Shown piece after piece: positions 11,622 through 22,585 of a stretch of DNA of 64,000 bases. The DNA comes from Acanthococcus lagerstroemiae (lineage: Eukaryota; Arthropoda; Insecta; Hemiptera; Eriococcidae), in the NCBI GenBank assembly GCA_031841125.1, contig CM063109.1, positions 67,834,914 through 67,898,913 on the forward strand. Reading direction: 5' to 3'. How positions within the stretch are numbered: position 1 is the first letter of the stretch; each line of letters begins with the position of its first letter. The translations under genes and the position numbers were made by a program. The notes beneath the pieces were generated by a model. That model was given only the letters and a program-made list of their open reading frames with translations, was not told the DNA's origin and did no database searches.

Positions 11622-11806
11622 CAGTGGCGGATCCAAGAGGGGCATGGTGTACATGCCCCCCCTCTGGTTGAATATTTTTAACGCAATAATAGGGGAAATA
11701 AGGAATAAAAATGATGAATTGTACGCTCGTTACCCGCCACGAAGGTCACCGCCACTACTGTACCCCCCCCCCCCCCCTCCATCTCCTCTTTCTAAATCCG
11801 CGCCTA
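11622..11806. mobile_element. hAT-like MITE, diverged
   Basis: Left end CAGTGGCGGATCC; right end AAATCCGCGCCTA, its diverged inverse. Flanking 8-mers TTTACTCT (11614-11621) and TTTGCTCT (11807-11814) differ at one base and look like an aged target duplication. A long C-run lies near 11763-11777. It belongs to the same family as 10683-10952. Confidence 0.75.
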
Positions 11807-12109
11807 TTTGCTCTAGTCGATCTTCAGCTCACGTCTCGTTGTTCCTAAATTAAATCTCCATTTCGTGACTCATTCCTTTTCTACGCAATTTGCACTAAAA
11901 TTCCCTTACAGATTTCCTCTTCTAAGCTTGAAATCGCACTGAATGACACATAGAGTCCACACTCCATAGAAATAAGGAAATCGCTGAGCGAAAGTTTGTC
12001 TTTGTATCTTGATGATAATGATGCCATAAGAAGTAACATTATCATCATTGATGATGCCATTGCTAGGTGAAGTTTATGAGATGCAGACCTAGCCCGATAC
12101 AACCAACCA

Positions 12110-12480
12110 GCCGCGCCGCCGATGAGTTTGGAAAAATTCTCGGCGCACAGATCTGATAAGATGTTGATGACGTCATAAGGACGTGAGATCTCCCTACGTT
12201 TCTCTTTATGTCTTATGTCTTGAAACTTGAGATCTCGGAGTTACAGATGATTACGTCATATCTTTAAAATGTCGGTCATGTCTTGACACTTTTGAGATCT
12301 CGGAGCTGAAGGTAGCTAGTTTGCCCTTGCATATTTATCTTATTATGTCGTCTCCCTCTTACGTCAGAACAGATTATGTCTCTGAAAGTAGTTGATCTGT
12401 CCTTGCAATTTTTCGGATTTTTAGGGAGAGGCAGCCCACCTGATGTTTTTCCCTCTCCGATGACAGAGGAGGAAGAAAGT
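12110..12480. repeat. GAGATCTCGGAG repeat segment
   Basis: CTTGAGATCTCGGAG-type words occur three times (about 12183, 12224 and 12293), with TGACGTCATAAG- and TTACGTCATA-like words between. GAAGGTAGCTAGTTTGCCC follows. A related block lies at 60780-60980, where GAGATCTCGGAG is followed by GAAGTAGCTGGTCTGC. This is a dispersed repeat of unknown type. Confidence 0.5.
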
Positions 12481-12630
12481 CTCCAAAAAAATTAGTGAAA
12501 ATTGCCGGGTTTACCGTTACCTACGCCAACACAGTGGCTCATTATTTCTCCGTCCCTTGGCAACATATTCACCAGAAAACATGGAGAAAATATTCAATTA
12601 ATAAGCACTTAAACATCGTAGTACTAAAAT

Positions 12631-13024
12631 AGGGTTGCCATTTTTTCACGAACAATTTTCCATAACTCTTCCAGGTTTTCCAGGTCTATTTTTCTATTTT
12701 TCCATGACTTTTTCTTTCGCGTGGGGTAGAAGTTATGGATTTTAGTAGGATTTTTTTTCTCTCACGAGCCTGGTCAGAACGCCAGCAAGAAATAAGTACA
12801 CGACTCTGATATTTTCTAAAGAGGGAAACTTTTTCTTTTTTTAAGCGTTATTATTCATTGGCAATAAATTTGGATAGAATATAAGCCATATAAACCTAGT
12901 TTATCATTCAGAGAATCAAACTTCATGATTCGGATGAAAATTCCATGACGTTTATACATGACTTATCCTTGGCCATCCTAATTCCATGACTTTTTCAGGT
13001 TTTCCAGATAATATGGAAACCCTG
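12631..13024. mobile_element. Probable hAT-like MITE (AGGGTT ends)
   Basis: Left end TAGGGTTGCCATTTTTTC; right end TATGGAAACCCTG, roughly its inverse. Both ends carry the motif TTTTTCCAGGTTTTCCAG-like and CCATGACTTTTTC. No matching 8-bp duplication could be read at the flanks, so the class call rests on the ends and internal words. Confidence 0.5.
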
Positions 13025-13160
13025 TAAAACTAGTTCAAAAATATTTTTTTTAGCTGTAAATGCATGCGCATTAAAACAAATTTGTCTAGTGCCGTGGTCG
13101 CCTTTTTCGCTTCTTTCGTTGTGACTATCGTAATTTAGCTGACTACGGCCAAAGAACAAA

Positions 13161-13239
13161 TATCCACGACGTAATATTTCAAGCAAAGCATTTTCAAAAA
13201 ATGCCCACCACGACGAAGGAAGATCCTACGTCGTGGATA
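13161..13239. repeat. Short hairpin, 13-bp arms
   Basis: TATCCACGACGTA (13161-13173) recurs exactly inverted as TACGTCGTGGATA (13227-13239). CCACCACGACGAAGG lies in the loop. It could be a small foldback element or a decayed TIR pair. Confidence 0.5.
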
Positions 13240-13514
13240 CTGAATTTTGAAATCTACTCCCTCTCCCGTTAGAAATCTGTTGCGGAAGTTAATAGCTGAA
13301 AACTAATAGCATGAAAAGCCAATAAACAAAAGCAAACAGCTGGAACTAATAATCGAAAGCTATATATCAGGAGTTGGTCGCTAGAAGCTGATAGTCGGTA
13401 ACTGAATCGAAGTCAGTGGCCAAATGAAAATTTCTAAGGAAGCCGGAAGCGGTACTTTAGCCGAATTTCCACAGTAAGGTAGCCGGTAGGAAGTTATGAC
13501 CCAGGAAATTTTGT

Positions 13515-13618
13515 CCTCGGGTCTCTGACGCGATGCCTGACAGGGTGGATTTCAATTCCTGCGGTACGGTGTTACGAGGGTCACATTAGCACACGTGCAT
13601 CGACATGCCCCCCACCAA
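13515..13618 (-). repeat. Diverged R repeat copy
   Basis: GACGCGATGCCTGACAGGGT, GCACACGTGCATCGACATG and CCCCCCACCAAAC occur in family order and spacing but with many changes. An old copy of the R repeat. Confidence 0.5.
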
Positions 13619-13620
13619 AC

Positions 13621-14930
13621 TTTACCTTCTCTTTCGAATCGTCCGATAAATTCTAGAGCCCTCTTAAAACCTCCCGCTGGTTACGGACCTAAGCACAGTC
13701 CGCCGCTAATAACGTAATTACTGGACCGATATTCTGACAAAGAGAGAATGCCGAGGAAAGTGAGCCAGTATTCATTTTTATTTTCTTCGCATAACCCATA
13801 AATATTCAATGCAATCTTGTAACGCTGCCGCGATCAGCGAATGCGGTTATCGATTTATTACAACGATGTCTCTATTAGGGATTTAGAAGTTACAGAACCA
13901 TGGTACAACGAGATGTTTTCTATCGTCCCTTCAAAATCAAATATGGTCATGACATGATGTACCATTTCATCTGTCATGTTATTATACCTACTTGCAACTA
14001 AACATCATAACCGGTTGATATAAGCCTGGTTTTTTGCTTGTATTTATTACTATTCGAAATAAACTAAATGTAAGCTTTTGATGCATCGAGTCTAGTTGAC
14101 AAAAGAGCAAATATCCTTCACCCCGCCTCTTCCAAGAAGTACTCCCTGTAGCAGAGTTATTAAGAAAAGATCTGGACCCGAGGGGAAAATATCATTTAAA
14201 AAAGTTGCGCAATATTTCTCGGACACTTCTCGAAAATTACAATTTTGCGACTGAACATCAGACTATGAAAAATTTGGGCCCGGGGAAGTTCTCCTTTCCT
14301 CCACCCTCTCGTCAGGCCTACTTAACAATGTGTGGTTGTATAACACATCAGTTCATTCACAAAAAAGGAAGAAAATGACACGTGGGGATTAGACTTATCC
14401 TTATCCAGACTAGCTGAAGATGCTTCAATAATTTCTCAGATACAATTTCCATTCGATCATTGACTGGCATAATACGATATTCGGCTGAAATTGACACTAT
14501 TTGAGCGGAAATTGAATGATTTCGAGCGATATTGATTGTCCGAAGCAAAACCTTATTTAGACTCTTCAATATTTTTTCAGCCATCTTTACTACTCCTTCA
14601 CACGCTCTCAGACAGTATGTGAATGAGTCTTCAACTCCATAGTTCTCAAACTCTCTCAACCTCTTTGAGGTCATACCGACTTCAAAATGAAAATCAAAAT
14701 TTTTGCGAACCCTTGACAAATGGAAATATAATTTCAAGATTATATTTAATAACAGATTATTATATCAATTGATTTCCTTCTATAAAGGATTTTTTTTCTT
14801 TTCTATTTCTTGAATATTTCAAGTCAGCTTGTGTGAAGATGCCATCTGAGGTAAAACATATCAACTAACACATATACAGTGATAGATTATGTACTTTTCA
14901 CTATTCTGATTTGGTCACATGATGTATTTA
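13621..14930. other. Unique stretch, nothing recognised
   Basis: No element ends. A 126-codon minus-strand frame (14357-14737) has no recognisable domain and is treated as chance. Confidence 0.4.
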
Positions 14931-14941
14931 ATCTATGACCA

Positions 14942-15000
14942 ACAGATGTCGTTAAAATCGCATTTTCGATTGAAATGGACTAAGCACTTTTTGGAATCGA
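14942..15000 (+). repeat. Solo end of the CCAAACGGCCC TIR family
   Basis: GTTAAAATCGCATTTTCGAT, then TGGACTAAGCACTTTTTGGAA, resembles the right end of the TIR element at 19763-20295 (GTTAAAAACGCATTTTCGAT, then GTGGACTAAGGGCCGTTTGG). The partner end was not found nearby. Confidence 0.5.
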
Positions 15001-15851
15001 GCTCTTCATTTCAGTGTGAACAGTACAAAAATGAAACAATATTGTGAATACAGCAGAATTTTTTCGTTATAAAATTTGAATTTACAGGTTCCAATTCGAG
15101 ACTAATTTACAATAACAATCGCAATCAGCGACTAATATCCCTACTTTTGATATCTCGTTTCCTCGATTTATTTGTCTCAAATCATCTTGCGACTTACACT
15201 GTGGCGAACGAAACTAAATTTAAATTTTTCGCCATGACTTTGTATTCCTGTTGCCATAAGTTTTGTAACAAGAAACTTACGTAAAAATAAACTTTTTCCA
15301 TTAAAATTTATGAAATTGACAAAACTGCGGTGTGAGATTTGGATTTAAAAGATTCATGTGAAGTTTCACAACAAAAATTTGATGCAATGATTAAAATTAG
15401 CGGCTAAAACCTCAAGTTAGATTTTATTTCTTCATCACTTCTTTAAGTTTAGTCGATCTCACCCGTTTCAGGTTGTCGTCGAACCCAATGTGAGGCGACG
15501 GACGAGGAAATTCAATCTTTTCATAGATTTTTATTCCACTTAAAATTAGTTTTCCCGTTTCCCGACGATATAAATTTTAATTTAAAAGCAAAATTATTTA
15601 TAATTTTAAACTGCGAAGTTTCGATTTCGCGTCTCTAAATACAAAGTCTGATGTAAGTAATATTCGAAAAAAAAAACCCGAAGAAACCCCTATTTTTACA
15701 CTTTGATTCTCCACGTCAAGTTGTTTTTTTGAGGGTTGAAATTCGTATCTGATTAAAAATCTGCTACAGCAATCATTGAAATCAACGACCCAGAAACCTT
15801 TATTTCGATATTTTGAAGCCGAGTCACTGTCGCCTATTTGAAGCATAAAAG

Positions 15852-16076
15852 AGGCCTAAATCGAGGGGGGGGGGTGAATAAACATCACCGTCTGACAAGA
15901 TGCCCGGGTTTAGCGAAGTGAAAAACAAACAATTTTGGATTTTAATAGCTTCTTTAATGTTTTTTATTTAGAAAGAGAGAAGTTAGCGGATCCCCAGCAC
16001 CTGTTTGGGATGGAACGGATTTGGTAATCATCCAAGAAATAAGATTTCAGCATTTCAAGATCCTGCTTGATAATTT
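15852..16076 (+). repeat. Repeat X, copy 1 (uninterrupted)
   Basis: Starts CTAAATCGAGGGGGGGG and runs through GCGAAGTGAAAAACAA, TTTAGAAAGAGAGAAG and CACCTGTTTGGGATGGAAC. The same words occur in order at 17100-17188 and 17679-17800, where a SINE splits them. This copy therefore approximates the state before SINE insertion. Confidence 0.75.
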
Positions 16077-16234
16077 TTTTCAAAATAGTATGATTCCCGG
16101 ACATTTTCCCGAAGGATTATATCTCCCGAATCGAAAAATTGCTGAAAACTTTTTTTTACGAAAGACTAAAATCTCGAATGGATCTTCTCCCGAATGAGAA
16201 TATCCAGAAAGGACGAGGAGCCTGATTAAGTATT

Positions 16235-16447
16235 CCCGAGCTGTTACAAACGATTTTGCCGAAGGAGGAGCAGTTGTACTTTTTCGAGGGCCGATCGAAT
16301 CTCAGCATGTCCATCAACCGAACTAAAAAGAGCGCCATGGAAAACTATCAAACGAAAAGCAGAAGCTCATCTAGAGCAGCCTTCATCACAACTGCTGTGG
16401 GCGGAGTTACAAAGCGTATCCTCTGGAGTACTCAGTCAATTGCCTGA
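16235..16447 (+). pseudogene. Possible decayed coding region, part 1
   Basis: A plus-strand frame continues upstream of any ATG as SIPELLQTILPKEEQ and runs about 70 residues to a stop near 16447. It has a Ser/Arg/Lys-rich middle. A second frame follows at once (16463-16728). Together they could be one frame-shifted coding remnant belonging to the X repeats. I recognise no domain, and chance is a real alternative. Confidence 0.2.
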
Positions 16448-16462
16448 GCAAGAGGCCCTAAT

Positions 16463-16728
16463 GAAAAGCATTTGGAGGACGCGGCCGAAGAATTTACCAT
16501 CCGACAAAGTCATCTCATTGCGATGACATATCAAACCACTACCAGAAAACTATTTTAGGCAAACAATTCTTGCTGCATGACTTAAGACCACCAGAGTCGC
16601 TGACCGATGACGAAGAGGAGGAGAAGGAAGATGAATATGAGGATAGCTGCGGACTACCAGAACAGATTCATTCTGGAGTATTTAAGAGCACAAGCATATT
16701 GTCGCAGGATAAGATTATCTCCGATTAA
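16463..16728 (+). pseudogene. Possible decayed coding region, part 2
   Basis: This frame of about 88 codons is open from a stop near 16461 to a TAA at about 16728 and contains no usable early ATG. Its middle carries an acidic run with the order DDEEEEKEDEYEDS, preceded by LHDLRPPESLT. The C-terminus is polar. An acidic linker between ordered parts is common in transposon and nuclear proteins, but no family is recognised. It lies in a different frame from the preceding segment, so a shared origin would need a frameshift. Confidence 0.2.
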
Positions 16729-17099
16729 TCTGAAAGTTCGGTAGTGCTATTCGGTCTCTTCGTCTCACTACCCCGCGTCATTACCAAATTTCTAACTAAC
16801 AAACAAACAAAAAAGAAAACAAAAAAAAGGATCCGTCAGTTTTCTTTTGGCGCCTCAACACGCAGTGTCGATGAATATTAAAACAGGGAGGCTGTGATGG
16901 AGTGCGAAATTCTCTATTTATGCTCACTCACTTATCTTTTGGAAGTTCGTAAGGTCAATAATCGACGAAATGCTCAAATCATCAAACATCCACTTTTTTA
17001 AATACATACTGTAGCGAAAGCGAAAACGTTTCCACGTGATCGAGAATCCCGACTTCCTGACTCCAACGCTCGTATGAACGGTCCTTTTATTTTAAACGT

Positions 17100-17188
17100 G
17101 GATCTAAATCGGGGGGGGGGGGTTAACCAAACTTCACCACCTGACAAAATGCTCGGATTCAGCGGAGCGAAAAACAATGAATTTTAAT
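17100..17188 (+). repeat. Repeat X, copy 2, left part
   Basis: GATCTAAATCGGGGGGG, then CTGACAAAATGC and GCGGAGCGAAAAACAATGAA, matches repeat X copy 1 up to its ATTTTAAT word. The remainder of the copy resumes at 17679, after the SINE. Confidence 0.75.
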
Positions 17189-17199
17189 ATAGGTTGTTG

Positions 17200-17667
17200 G
17201 TTGCTGTGAGGCCGAGTGGTTAATGTGCCCGCTTCGCAATCCTTGCGGCTCGGATTCGAGTCCCACCAACGCGGGAAAACAAATGATATTCGAATATCCC
17301 CCACTATCATCCTAGCGACCACAGCGACTACAATATCGATCGAGGTAGACAGATAGCGCGTTTTGTAACTCCGCCAGTTCGAAGGAAAACGGCATTACGC
17401 AAATCACAGGGTGTGTTACCACTCGATCTGAAAGACTGAGACTGTCGTGTGCACGTCGGATACAGCTTACTCAGTGTCGTGCAAACACTTAGCCAGCAAG
17501 TGAACAGCAGCTGTACACGGCACAGAGAAGGAAAACTCTAACGCAACAAACTAAGGGACAAGTGACGGCAAAAGACCCCGACTAACCCTGCCCACATAAT
17601 TCGCGCGTCAGAAACCGCGATCGCCAACATTCGGCACGGGATACGGCACCTGACTGACTACTGACTG
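17200..17667 (+). mobile_element. tRNA-derived SINE, copy 2, in repeat X
   Basis: The head carries an A-box TGAGGCCGAGTGG and a B-box GGATTCGAGTCCC at tRNA spacing. The body aligns with 6016-6447, sharing words such as TATCATCCTAGCGACCACAG and GCGCGTCAGAAACCGCGA. The tail is a CTGA-type simple repeat (about 17650-17667). An exact 11-bp direct repeat ATAGGTTGTTG flanks it (17189-17199 and 17668-17678). It splits repeat X copy 2, giving a filled site to compare with the empty copy at 15852-16076. Simple-repeat tails are typical of SINEs that use RTE- or L2-like partners, so the RTE relic nearby is a plausible partner class by inference. Confidence 0.9.
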
Positions 17668-17678
17668 ATAGGTTGTTG

Positions 17679-17800
17679 ACATTTTTTCTCTAGAAAGAAA
17701 GAAGCTGATGGACTTCCAGCCCCTGTTTGGGACAGAACAGATCTCCTTATTTACCAAGAAACAGAATTTTAGCATATGAAGATCCCGCTCGGCTCCTTTC
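17679..17800 (+). repeat. Repeat X, copy 2, right part
   Basis: TCTAGAAAGAAAGAAG, CCCTGTTTGGGACAGAAC and GAAGATCCCGCT continue the X repeat after the SINE, matching 15966-16070 of copy 1. Confidence 0.75.
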
Positions 17801-19762
17801 TCAGCTGCGTACATTATTAAAAAAATACTAGGTATCTTTGCGGAGTATAGTTATATTTCCGATCGTTTCGAACTTTCGATCGGTTTCTACTCCCGCCCTC
17901 ATCAACCTTAATTAGGATAGTATTTCTAACAGGAGAAAAACAGAAAAAAATCGGTTATCTGAAGTTTGAACTGTGTTCTCCACTTATAGATTCTCTTCCT
18001 TCGCTTCAGCTGGATAGCCCTTAATAAATAGCGATCTAATCTGTTGGTATCTCGTTCGACTTCCATCCACCATCGAGGAACGTAACAGGATTCCAAAAAT
18101 TCAGCCGTGTAGATGTAAAATTATGATTTAAACCTTTCGAAGTCCGAATCCGAGTATAGCCTTCCGAAAGCACGTACTCTATGAGCAATGTTCCCATCGA
18201 AACTGGTTTTTACTTTATCGATAGCACAGAGCAACTGAGTATAGAGAACCGCGCCGCGTTGAGTCTTCCCAGCCTTCGACGTATATTTGTACCAGCTTTA
18301 TAATTCACCACTTCGCATGTATTTCTCTTGATCGATATTTCGACCAGAATACGCACTGGCGTTAGGTATACATCTACATATATTGTGTACTCCGAAGACT
18401 GGACGTTACTTCCGATGAGCCATATATATTCGTAGATCGTACAGAACACCTCCCAAACTAGTTCTTACACGTATGTGTAAAGAAAGCGTTAATTATATAG
18501 CAACGAGGCAAAGTAATAACCGAAGCCTATATCGCAAAGCGTAGGAGAGAAATGAATAATCCAGTACCCAGGCACCGACTCTGCGGTTCTCAATTCGAGA
18601 TGTTAGACTGGTTTCCGCGTATACTGTTAATTTATTTCGCGTCGACCTCACTGGGAGCAAGGGGAGGCAAAACAGCTAGACACCTAAGGAAGAAGAAATT
18701 AACGCTGCGTATGATCTTCATTGCCAAAAGCCATCGTCCTACATTCGACCATATATATTTTTTCGAATTTTTATTCATTAACAGAATATTGTAGATTGCT
18801 GAGAGAGTATATTATATGTAGAAGCGCGGATCGAATTTATTATTCGTAAAACGATATTACGAATTGAAAAAGCGGCACGCGCTTTCGCATAAATTATTTT
18901 CGAAAATTACTTTCGTCTAGGCAAGTCTATAGGTATAGATACCTACATAGACGCTGGCGAAAGGAAGGATCGGTTTACAAAACGCGGGTGGACTTAATAT
19001 GCCTGACAGCAGAGCTGGATATTGGGTAACGCAGGTCGCTTTGCTGCAGGCTGCAGGCTGCTGACGGACGGTGTACACAAAAATATACACACGGGCGAGT
19101 GTGAAATTGGATTCTGGTTTCGGGAATAACGGCTATTTCGGGAAAATCTGCCCGCAGTGACGCTATAAGTGAGTGAAGGACAAACGAATGGCTCCTTGAA
19201 ATTGAAAAGGTGAATTAAGGAGAGATAGGTATACGAGATCAAATTCTTTTTCGCTTTGATGTTGACGTCAACTGATTAAAGACCCACGTGAAATCGGTGA
19301 ACTTGGCTGTTACTATGCACAGCCGGTACTTTGATGCGACCATGTTCTCAGTAAATAGTTCTGCAAGTTAATAATTGAATTTTTTTCGAACAGGTTAAGT
19401 CACATCTTTCATTAATTTTTCAGGAAACGTAAAAACCGTTTCACGTTTCATCTAATTGTATAAACGCTGGAATATTTTGTGAAAAAATACTCAGTCTTTG
19501 GCAGCCCTAGGATACGGCTGAAATTCTACTCGCCGTCACACCTGCTGAAATATTACAGATTTAAAATAAAACAAAAAACCTGTTTTACACCTCTTTTTTC
19601 AGACTTGGCCTGTTTTACACACTTCTTTGCCTCTTAAATATTTTTACTGCGTAACTAGTCCGACACTGAAGGATGAAAATATTGTTTTAAAAACATAACG
19701 TGTTCTCAATTATAAATTCAAAACAATGATGATGCTAACTTAAAAATAGCGAAGAATAGTTT
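17801..19762. other. Unique stretch, nothing recognised
   Basis: Non-repetitive DNA with moderate CpG between about 18020 and 19260, including GATCGATATTTCGACC-like words. Short frames on both strands (18210-18449, 18552-18794 and 18994-19242) show no domain. A small tandem GCTGCAGGCTGCAGGCTGCT lies near 19042. Confidence 0.4.
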
Positions 19763-20295
19763 TCCAAACGGCCCTTAGTCCACCCAAGAAAAAGTGTGGA
19801 CAATTGAAAAAACCGTTACCGATCCCGAATCAATTGAGATACGAACAAACAGTTCACGCTGATTGCTAGACTGAACCTTCTGTCAACATCCTACACGGTT
19901 ACCATATTTTTTAAAACATCCCATTTGACGTCATAACCGAAAATAGGCAAAAAAATCGCGGACTAAGGGCACTTTGGCATGCTGATTATTGCAACAACGC
20001 TATAAAAATGGAAATCAATCAAAAATTTACCAGAAAAGTTAATCATTATCTTTATTCATAGAAATATAAACATTATGCAATAAGTGTAGCAGTCTATCAG
20101 TACAAAAAGTATCATTCATAAGAAACAACCATTGATCAAAATCATCAAAACACTGAATCTTTGTTGGCTTATAACTCGAGAATGAATTGAGCTAGTAAGC
20201 TCCGCGCATGTAGAATCGATAGCTTTCGACGTCCTCTACAAGACGGCGTTAAAAACGCATTTTCGATCTGGGGTGGACTAAGGGCCGTTTGGAAT
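19763..20295. mobile_element. TIR element with CCAAACGGCCC ends
   Basis: CCAAACGGCCCTTAGTCCAC at about 19764 is exactly inverted at about 20272-20292 (GTGGACTAAGGGCCGTTTGG). The inverse similarity is at least 22 bp. GGACTAAGGGCACTTTGGCA near 19964 is a third, internal relative. No transposase is seen. The flanks give no clear target duplication, so the outer limits are uncertain by a few bases. Confidence 0.7.
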
Positions 20296-20571
20296 ACTAC
20301 TTTTCTATACGCGAACGATAGGTTGGTCCAAAATTTGGCGATTTTTGAAATGTTATGCTGTCAGCAGCTAAACCTGTTCTTTTCAGTCTAAAAACCTACC
20401 AGTCAGAATTTTTTTGAAATTGAACAATGTTGAGGAGTCCCAGAAGGTAGAGGAGGGATCAGGTTTAGCACAGGATTCCCAATAACGACATCTGCAATTT
20501 TGCTTCAATGAATGAATGAAACAGCGTTTTATTAATGAAGTCATAAATAACTTTTCCGCACAGCGTGTGTA

Positions 20572-21515
20572 CACAGTATGACAATAAAGTTCCCGAACTC
20601 GGTTTTGGTAGCAATAAAAATGGCACCATTTCTTCAACAATACTAAGAACAAGCAGTAGCATGTCTAAGGAGGGCATGTGCGAAGTTTTGCGCCAATCGT
20701 TTGAATAGAATAGAACGACGTGTTTTTCGTAAAGTGTGTTTTGTGATCGTGTACGAACATTTAAAACAAAAAATTAACAGAGAAATGTGGGTACCATCAC
20801 TCTGCCTCTACAGACCCCTCCTATCTGTTTTACTTAACTATATACGTACACGCCATGAACCATATAATATTCTGCACAACAGATCTTGTGTTATAGACTC
20901 CAGAAAAATTTCATCGAAACGTTTTCTAAGATTCAAAAAGGTTTTGGGAATGAAGCTCCATCTTGTACTACCACTTACACACAGTGAAAGCGTTTCAAGG
21001 ATAGTAGGGAGTCGATGGAAGACAACGAGGGAAGTAGCCGGCTGTCAAAAGCACACACAGACGAAAAAGAGGCTTGATCCATCATGAATTCGTGCCCCAG
21101 TGGCAAACAGTAAGTGTCACTTTTTACCTCGAAGTTATGAAGCGCCTGTTGTGTCGAATCCGGAGGGTCCGGCCCAAGTACAAGAATCCAAGCAGCTAGA
21201 CGTTGCTACCCGACAACGCGCCAGCGCATTCAGCCAACCGTTTGAAAGTTTTACTTTGCTAAATATCAGATCAAAGTCGTCAACCATCACCTACTTGCCG
21301 GATCTGGCTCCAGCCAGTCAAGCTGCTGGTACCAAGCATCTGAAGAGATTACCAGTTGAGCAGTTCTCTAAGGCATTTAATTCGTTGTACCAGCACTCAC
21401 AAGAGTGTATTGTTACAGAAGGGTCTTATGTAGAATCCTAACCTCAATAAAGTTTCTTATCTCTGATAGTACTCTTGTTTTATTCCAAGTTCGGGAACTT
21501 TATTGCCATACTGTG
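20572..21515 (+). mobile_element. Decayed mariner-like element
   Basis: TIRs of about 31 bp, starting CACAGTATGRCAATAAAG and continuing TTCCCGAACTYGG, face outward and are bounded by TA on each side. The element of about 944 bp carries remnants of a mariner transposase, annotated separately. A full mariner is about 1.3 kb, so this one is internally deleted. Confidence 0.85.
20701..21441 (+). pseudogene. Mariner transposase remnant
   Basis: The plus-strand frames keep recognisable pieces of a mariner transposase. The N-terminal start MNRIERRVFRKVCF resembles the first helix of the DNA-binding domain. Near 21005-21065 one frame reads ESMEDNEGSSRLSKAHTDE, matching the linker after the helix-turn-helix. 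Near 21290 YLPDLAPAS matches the region of the third catalytic Asp, and FSKAFNSLYQHSQECIV with EGSYVE is the family C-terminus. The region between the linker and the third Asp, including the first two catalytic Asp residues, is missing or unrecognisable, and frameshifts separate the pieces. It cannot encode an active enzyme. Confidence 0.8.
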
Positions 21516-22116
21516 TATAGTTACTTATATTTAAATGACTTAATATGTTACTGTTAATCGAATGTCGCCCAGCCGCAGTTCTTTCACCGATCTCCCAAAT
21601 TTCGAGAAAAGGCCTCCCCTATGTTTTCTCATGCCTTGATGTTATTTGCAACCCTCGTCCACATCACTCCTATTTCATTTTCCATCTCCTGTCGCCTTCT
21701 GATGGCTGGCCTTACTCTTCTTACGCGTGTGACCATAGGGCACCCATTCTGACAAGTTTACACTACCTATCGTTCCCCATTCGGGATAGCTTCCCGGCAT
21801 ATTTTATTTTTGATTTCCTGATTAACGTGTTATGTCTTTGGTCTGAGTTTTCGCTCTAATCTCTGAGTTTATAATTCTATCTTTCCTTCTCATGTTTAAG
21901 ATGCTTCTCCCCATTTACCTCTGAGTAACTCGTAGCTTTTTATACTGTAATTTAGTCAGAGACCACGTCTGGGAGCCATACGTTAATACTGGTAGTACAC
22001 GTGATTCCAAAATTCTGATTTTGGAGGGAATACCTACTCATTTAGCTTTTAAACGATCTTTCTCAGGTACCACCAAGCCCTCCACGCCTTTCAGTTTCCT
22101 ACCGTATATCTCTTCA

Positions 22117-22118
<2 letters not shown>

Positions 22119-22150
<32 letters not shown>
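22119..22150. repeat. Poly-T run (32 T)
   Basis: An uninterrupted T run inside the antisense LINE, equal to poly-A on the LINE's coding strand. It may mark the tail of a retroposed fragment inserted there, or simple slippage growth. Confidence 0.8.
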
Positions 22151-22152
<2 letters not shown>

Positions 22153-22553
22153 GGAATGCTATTATCTGTCCCGTTCTTCGACTTTTTCAATTTTTGTTTT
22201 ACCCACGATAAATAGGCCGATTGTTCATATATTTGGTCTTATCTTCGTTAATTATCAAACCCACTTTCTTACTGACCTTTACCAGATCGTTTATTATACT
22301 CTCTCATTCTATTTAGCTGTTGCTTAGCAGAATTATATCGTCTGCAAATCTGAGATTATTTAATCGATTACCGTAAAATTTAATGCAATATTGTTCCCAT
22401 TCCAGGTCCCTGAAAACCCCTTCCAGCATCGCGTTAAATAGATTTCGTGACAAGAGGTCGCCTTGTCTAACCCCTCTCCAAATTGTGAACGGTACTCACA
22501 TCTGGTCTGTTTTAATGTATGCTTTTAATTTTCCGTACATTTTTGATAATACA

Positions 22554-22585
22554 GTCGACGCTCGATAATTCGAAACTTAAGGGAC
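22554..22585 (+). mobile_element. Solo pogo/Tigger-like TIR
   Basis: TACAGTCGACGCTCGATAAT, then TCGAAACTTAAGGGACT, resembles the terminal repeat of pogo/Tigger elements at a TA target. The opposite end was not found. It runs directly into an R repeat segment, so this is a chimeric junction inside the RTE relic. Confidence 0.45.

Noticed and set aside
12623..13032. Target duplication for the AGGGTT-ended element
   Set aside because: The flanking 8-mers TACTAAAA and TAAAACTA do not match position by position.
14357..14737. 126-codon minus-strand frame
   Set aside because: No domain, no promoter or splice signal, and a length compatible with chance.
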